A DNA stretch of 64,000 nt from Pteria penguin. Its lineage: Eukaryota > Mollusca > Bivalvia > Pterioida > Pteriidae. Below the pieces are notes generated by a model, which did no database searches, was not told the DNA's origin, and saw only the letters and a list, made by a program, of their open reading frames with translations. Shown piece by piece: positions 63,640 to 64,000 of the stretch (within the stretch, counting starts at the first letter, position 1; each line of letters begins with the position of its first letter). The stretch covers positions 67,456,179 through 67,520,178 of the forward strand of contig CM068584.1 of assembly GCA_035048485.1 (NCBI GenBank). The letters are read 5' to 3'. The position numbers and the translations under genes were made by a program.

Positions 63640-63712
63640 ATTAAACGCGGGACCACTTGGTCAGGAGCCGATCATCCACTGAGCCACACTGGCTTCTCTA
63701 CACTCATAAAAT
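63640..63712 (-). repeat. Degenerate tRNA-derived SINE head
   Basis: On the minus strand GTGTGGCTCAGTGG is A-box-like and GGTCCCGCGTTTAATTC is a mutated B-box region. This is the head of a tRNA-derived SINE, not a functional tRNA. Confidence 0.5.
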
Positions 63713-63799
63713 CAGTGTAGCTCAGCGTAGTGTTGTCAAGCATTACTGAATGGAGGTCAAGAAATCCAGAGGTGAAGCCCAACTGAAGGCTCATCCAAA

Positions 63800-63970
63800 T
63801 CCTGTCATTAGGACACTGACCACCATGGTCTCCACCACTGACCACGAAGGTCTCCATCACTAAACACTGACCACCATGGTCTCTACCACTGACCACCATG
63901 GTGTCCATCGCAACAGACTGACCACCATGGTCTCCACCCCTAAACACTGACCACCATGGCGTCCACTGCT
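63800..63970. repeat. Short tandem array with ACCACCATGGTCTCCA units
   Basis: Six to seven diverged units of CACTGACCACCATGGTCTCC, CCATGG palindrome included, with spacing of about 22 or 30 bp. Confidence 0.88.
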
Positions 63971-64000
63971 ACAGAAGCTATAATAATGAAAACTGATGGT

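Overview
The window is eukaryotic nuclear DNA: AT-rich, with spliced genes, microsatellites, dozens of unrelated minisatellite arrays and several classes of transposon debris. It is most probably from a mollusc, likely a bivalve. The basis is two animal genes (an NAB co-repressor with a full exon/intron structure, and WDR18), Ty3/Gypsy fragments with a Mag-type gag, a tRNA-headed SINE and families of core-repeat elements of a kind I associate with bivalve genomes. The species cannot be named from sequence alone.

Layout. 0.26-2.56 kb (minus): a broken two-exon gene for a SWIM zinc finger / YqaJ exonuclease / PHD finger protein. 3.6-10.2 kb (minus): retroelement graveyard. One Gypsy element keeps an LTR, primer-binding site and gag. 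A second keeps gag, protease, RNase H and integrase tail, but its reverse transcriptase is deleted. A hAT-type DNA element sits inside the second gag, and a broken zinc-finger/BTB-T1 coding region follows the integrase. 10.7-19.9 kb: minisatellites interrupted by a MITE and a SINE, plus a (TA)n tract inside a large inverted repeat.

20.7-48.0 kb (minus): one gene, the EGR-binding transcriptional co-repressor NAB. I assembled 11 coding exons whose splice sites and phases all agree (677 codons). Its introns hold most of the sequence: more than a dozen minisatellites and five core-repeat mobile elements, all on the plus strand and so antisense to NAB. In two places the minisatellite unit contains a splice site of the neighbouring exon. 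A candidate promoter lies at 50.2-50.65 kb, with a CArG box, CRE-like half sites, a CCAAT box, an E-box and an EGR-like site.

51.4-57.7 kb: a 44-bp satellite-like array of about 80 copies, then 2.5 kb of purine-rich arrays. 60.0-61.2 kb: a 35-bp palindromic array, a perfect hairpin and a MITE. 61.5-62.8 kb (plus): an intact, intronless WDR18 gene (ribosome biogenesis, PELP1-TEX10-WDR18 complex) with a poly(A) signal. The last kilobase holds a degenerate tRNA-derived SINE and a short tandem array.

The strongest unexplained signals are the arrays that multiply NAB splice sites, including about 15 copies of a 20-nt cryptic mini-exon, and the architecture shared by three unrelated mobile-element families: hairpin head, inverted termini, tandem core, GGACGGACGG-like motif and a TAAAA-like tail.
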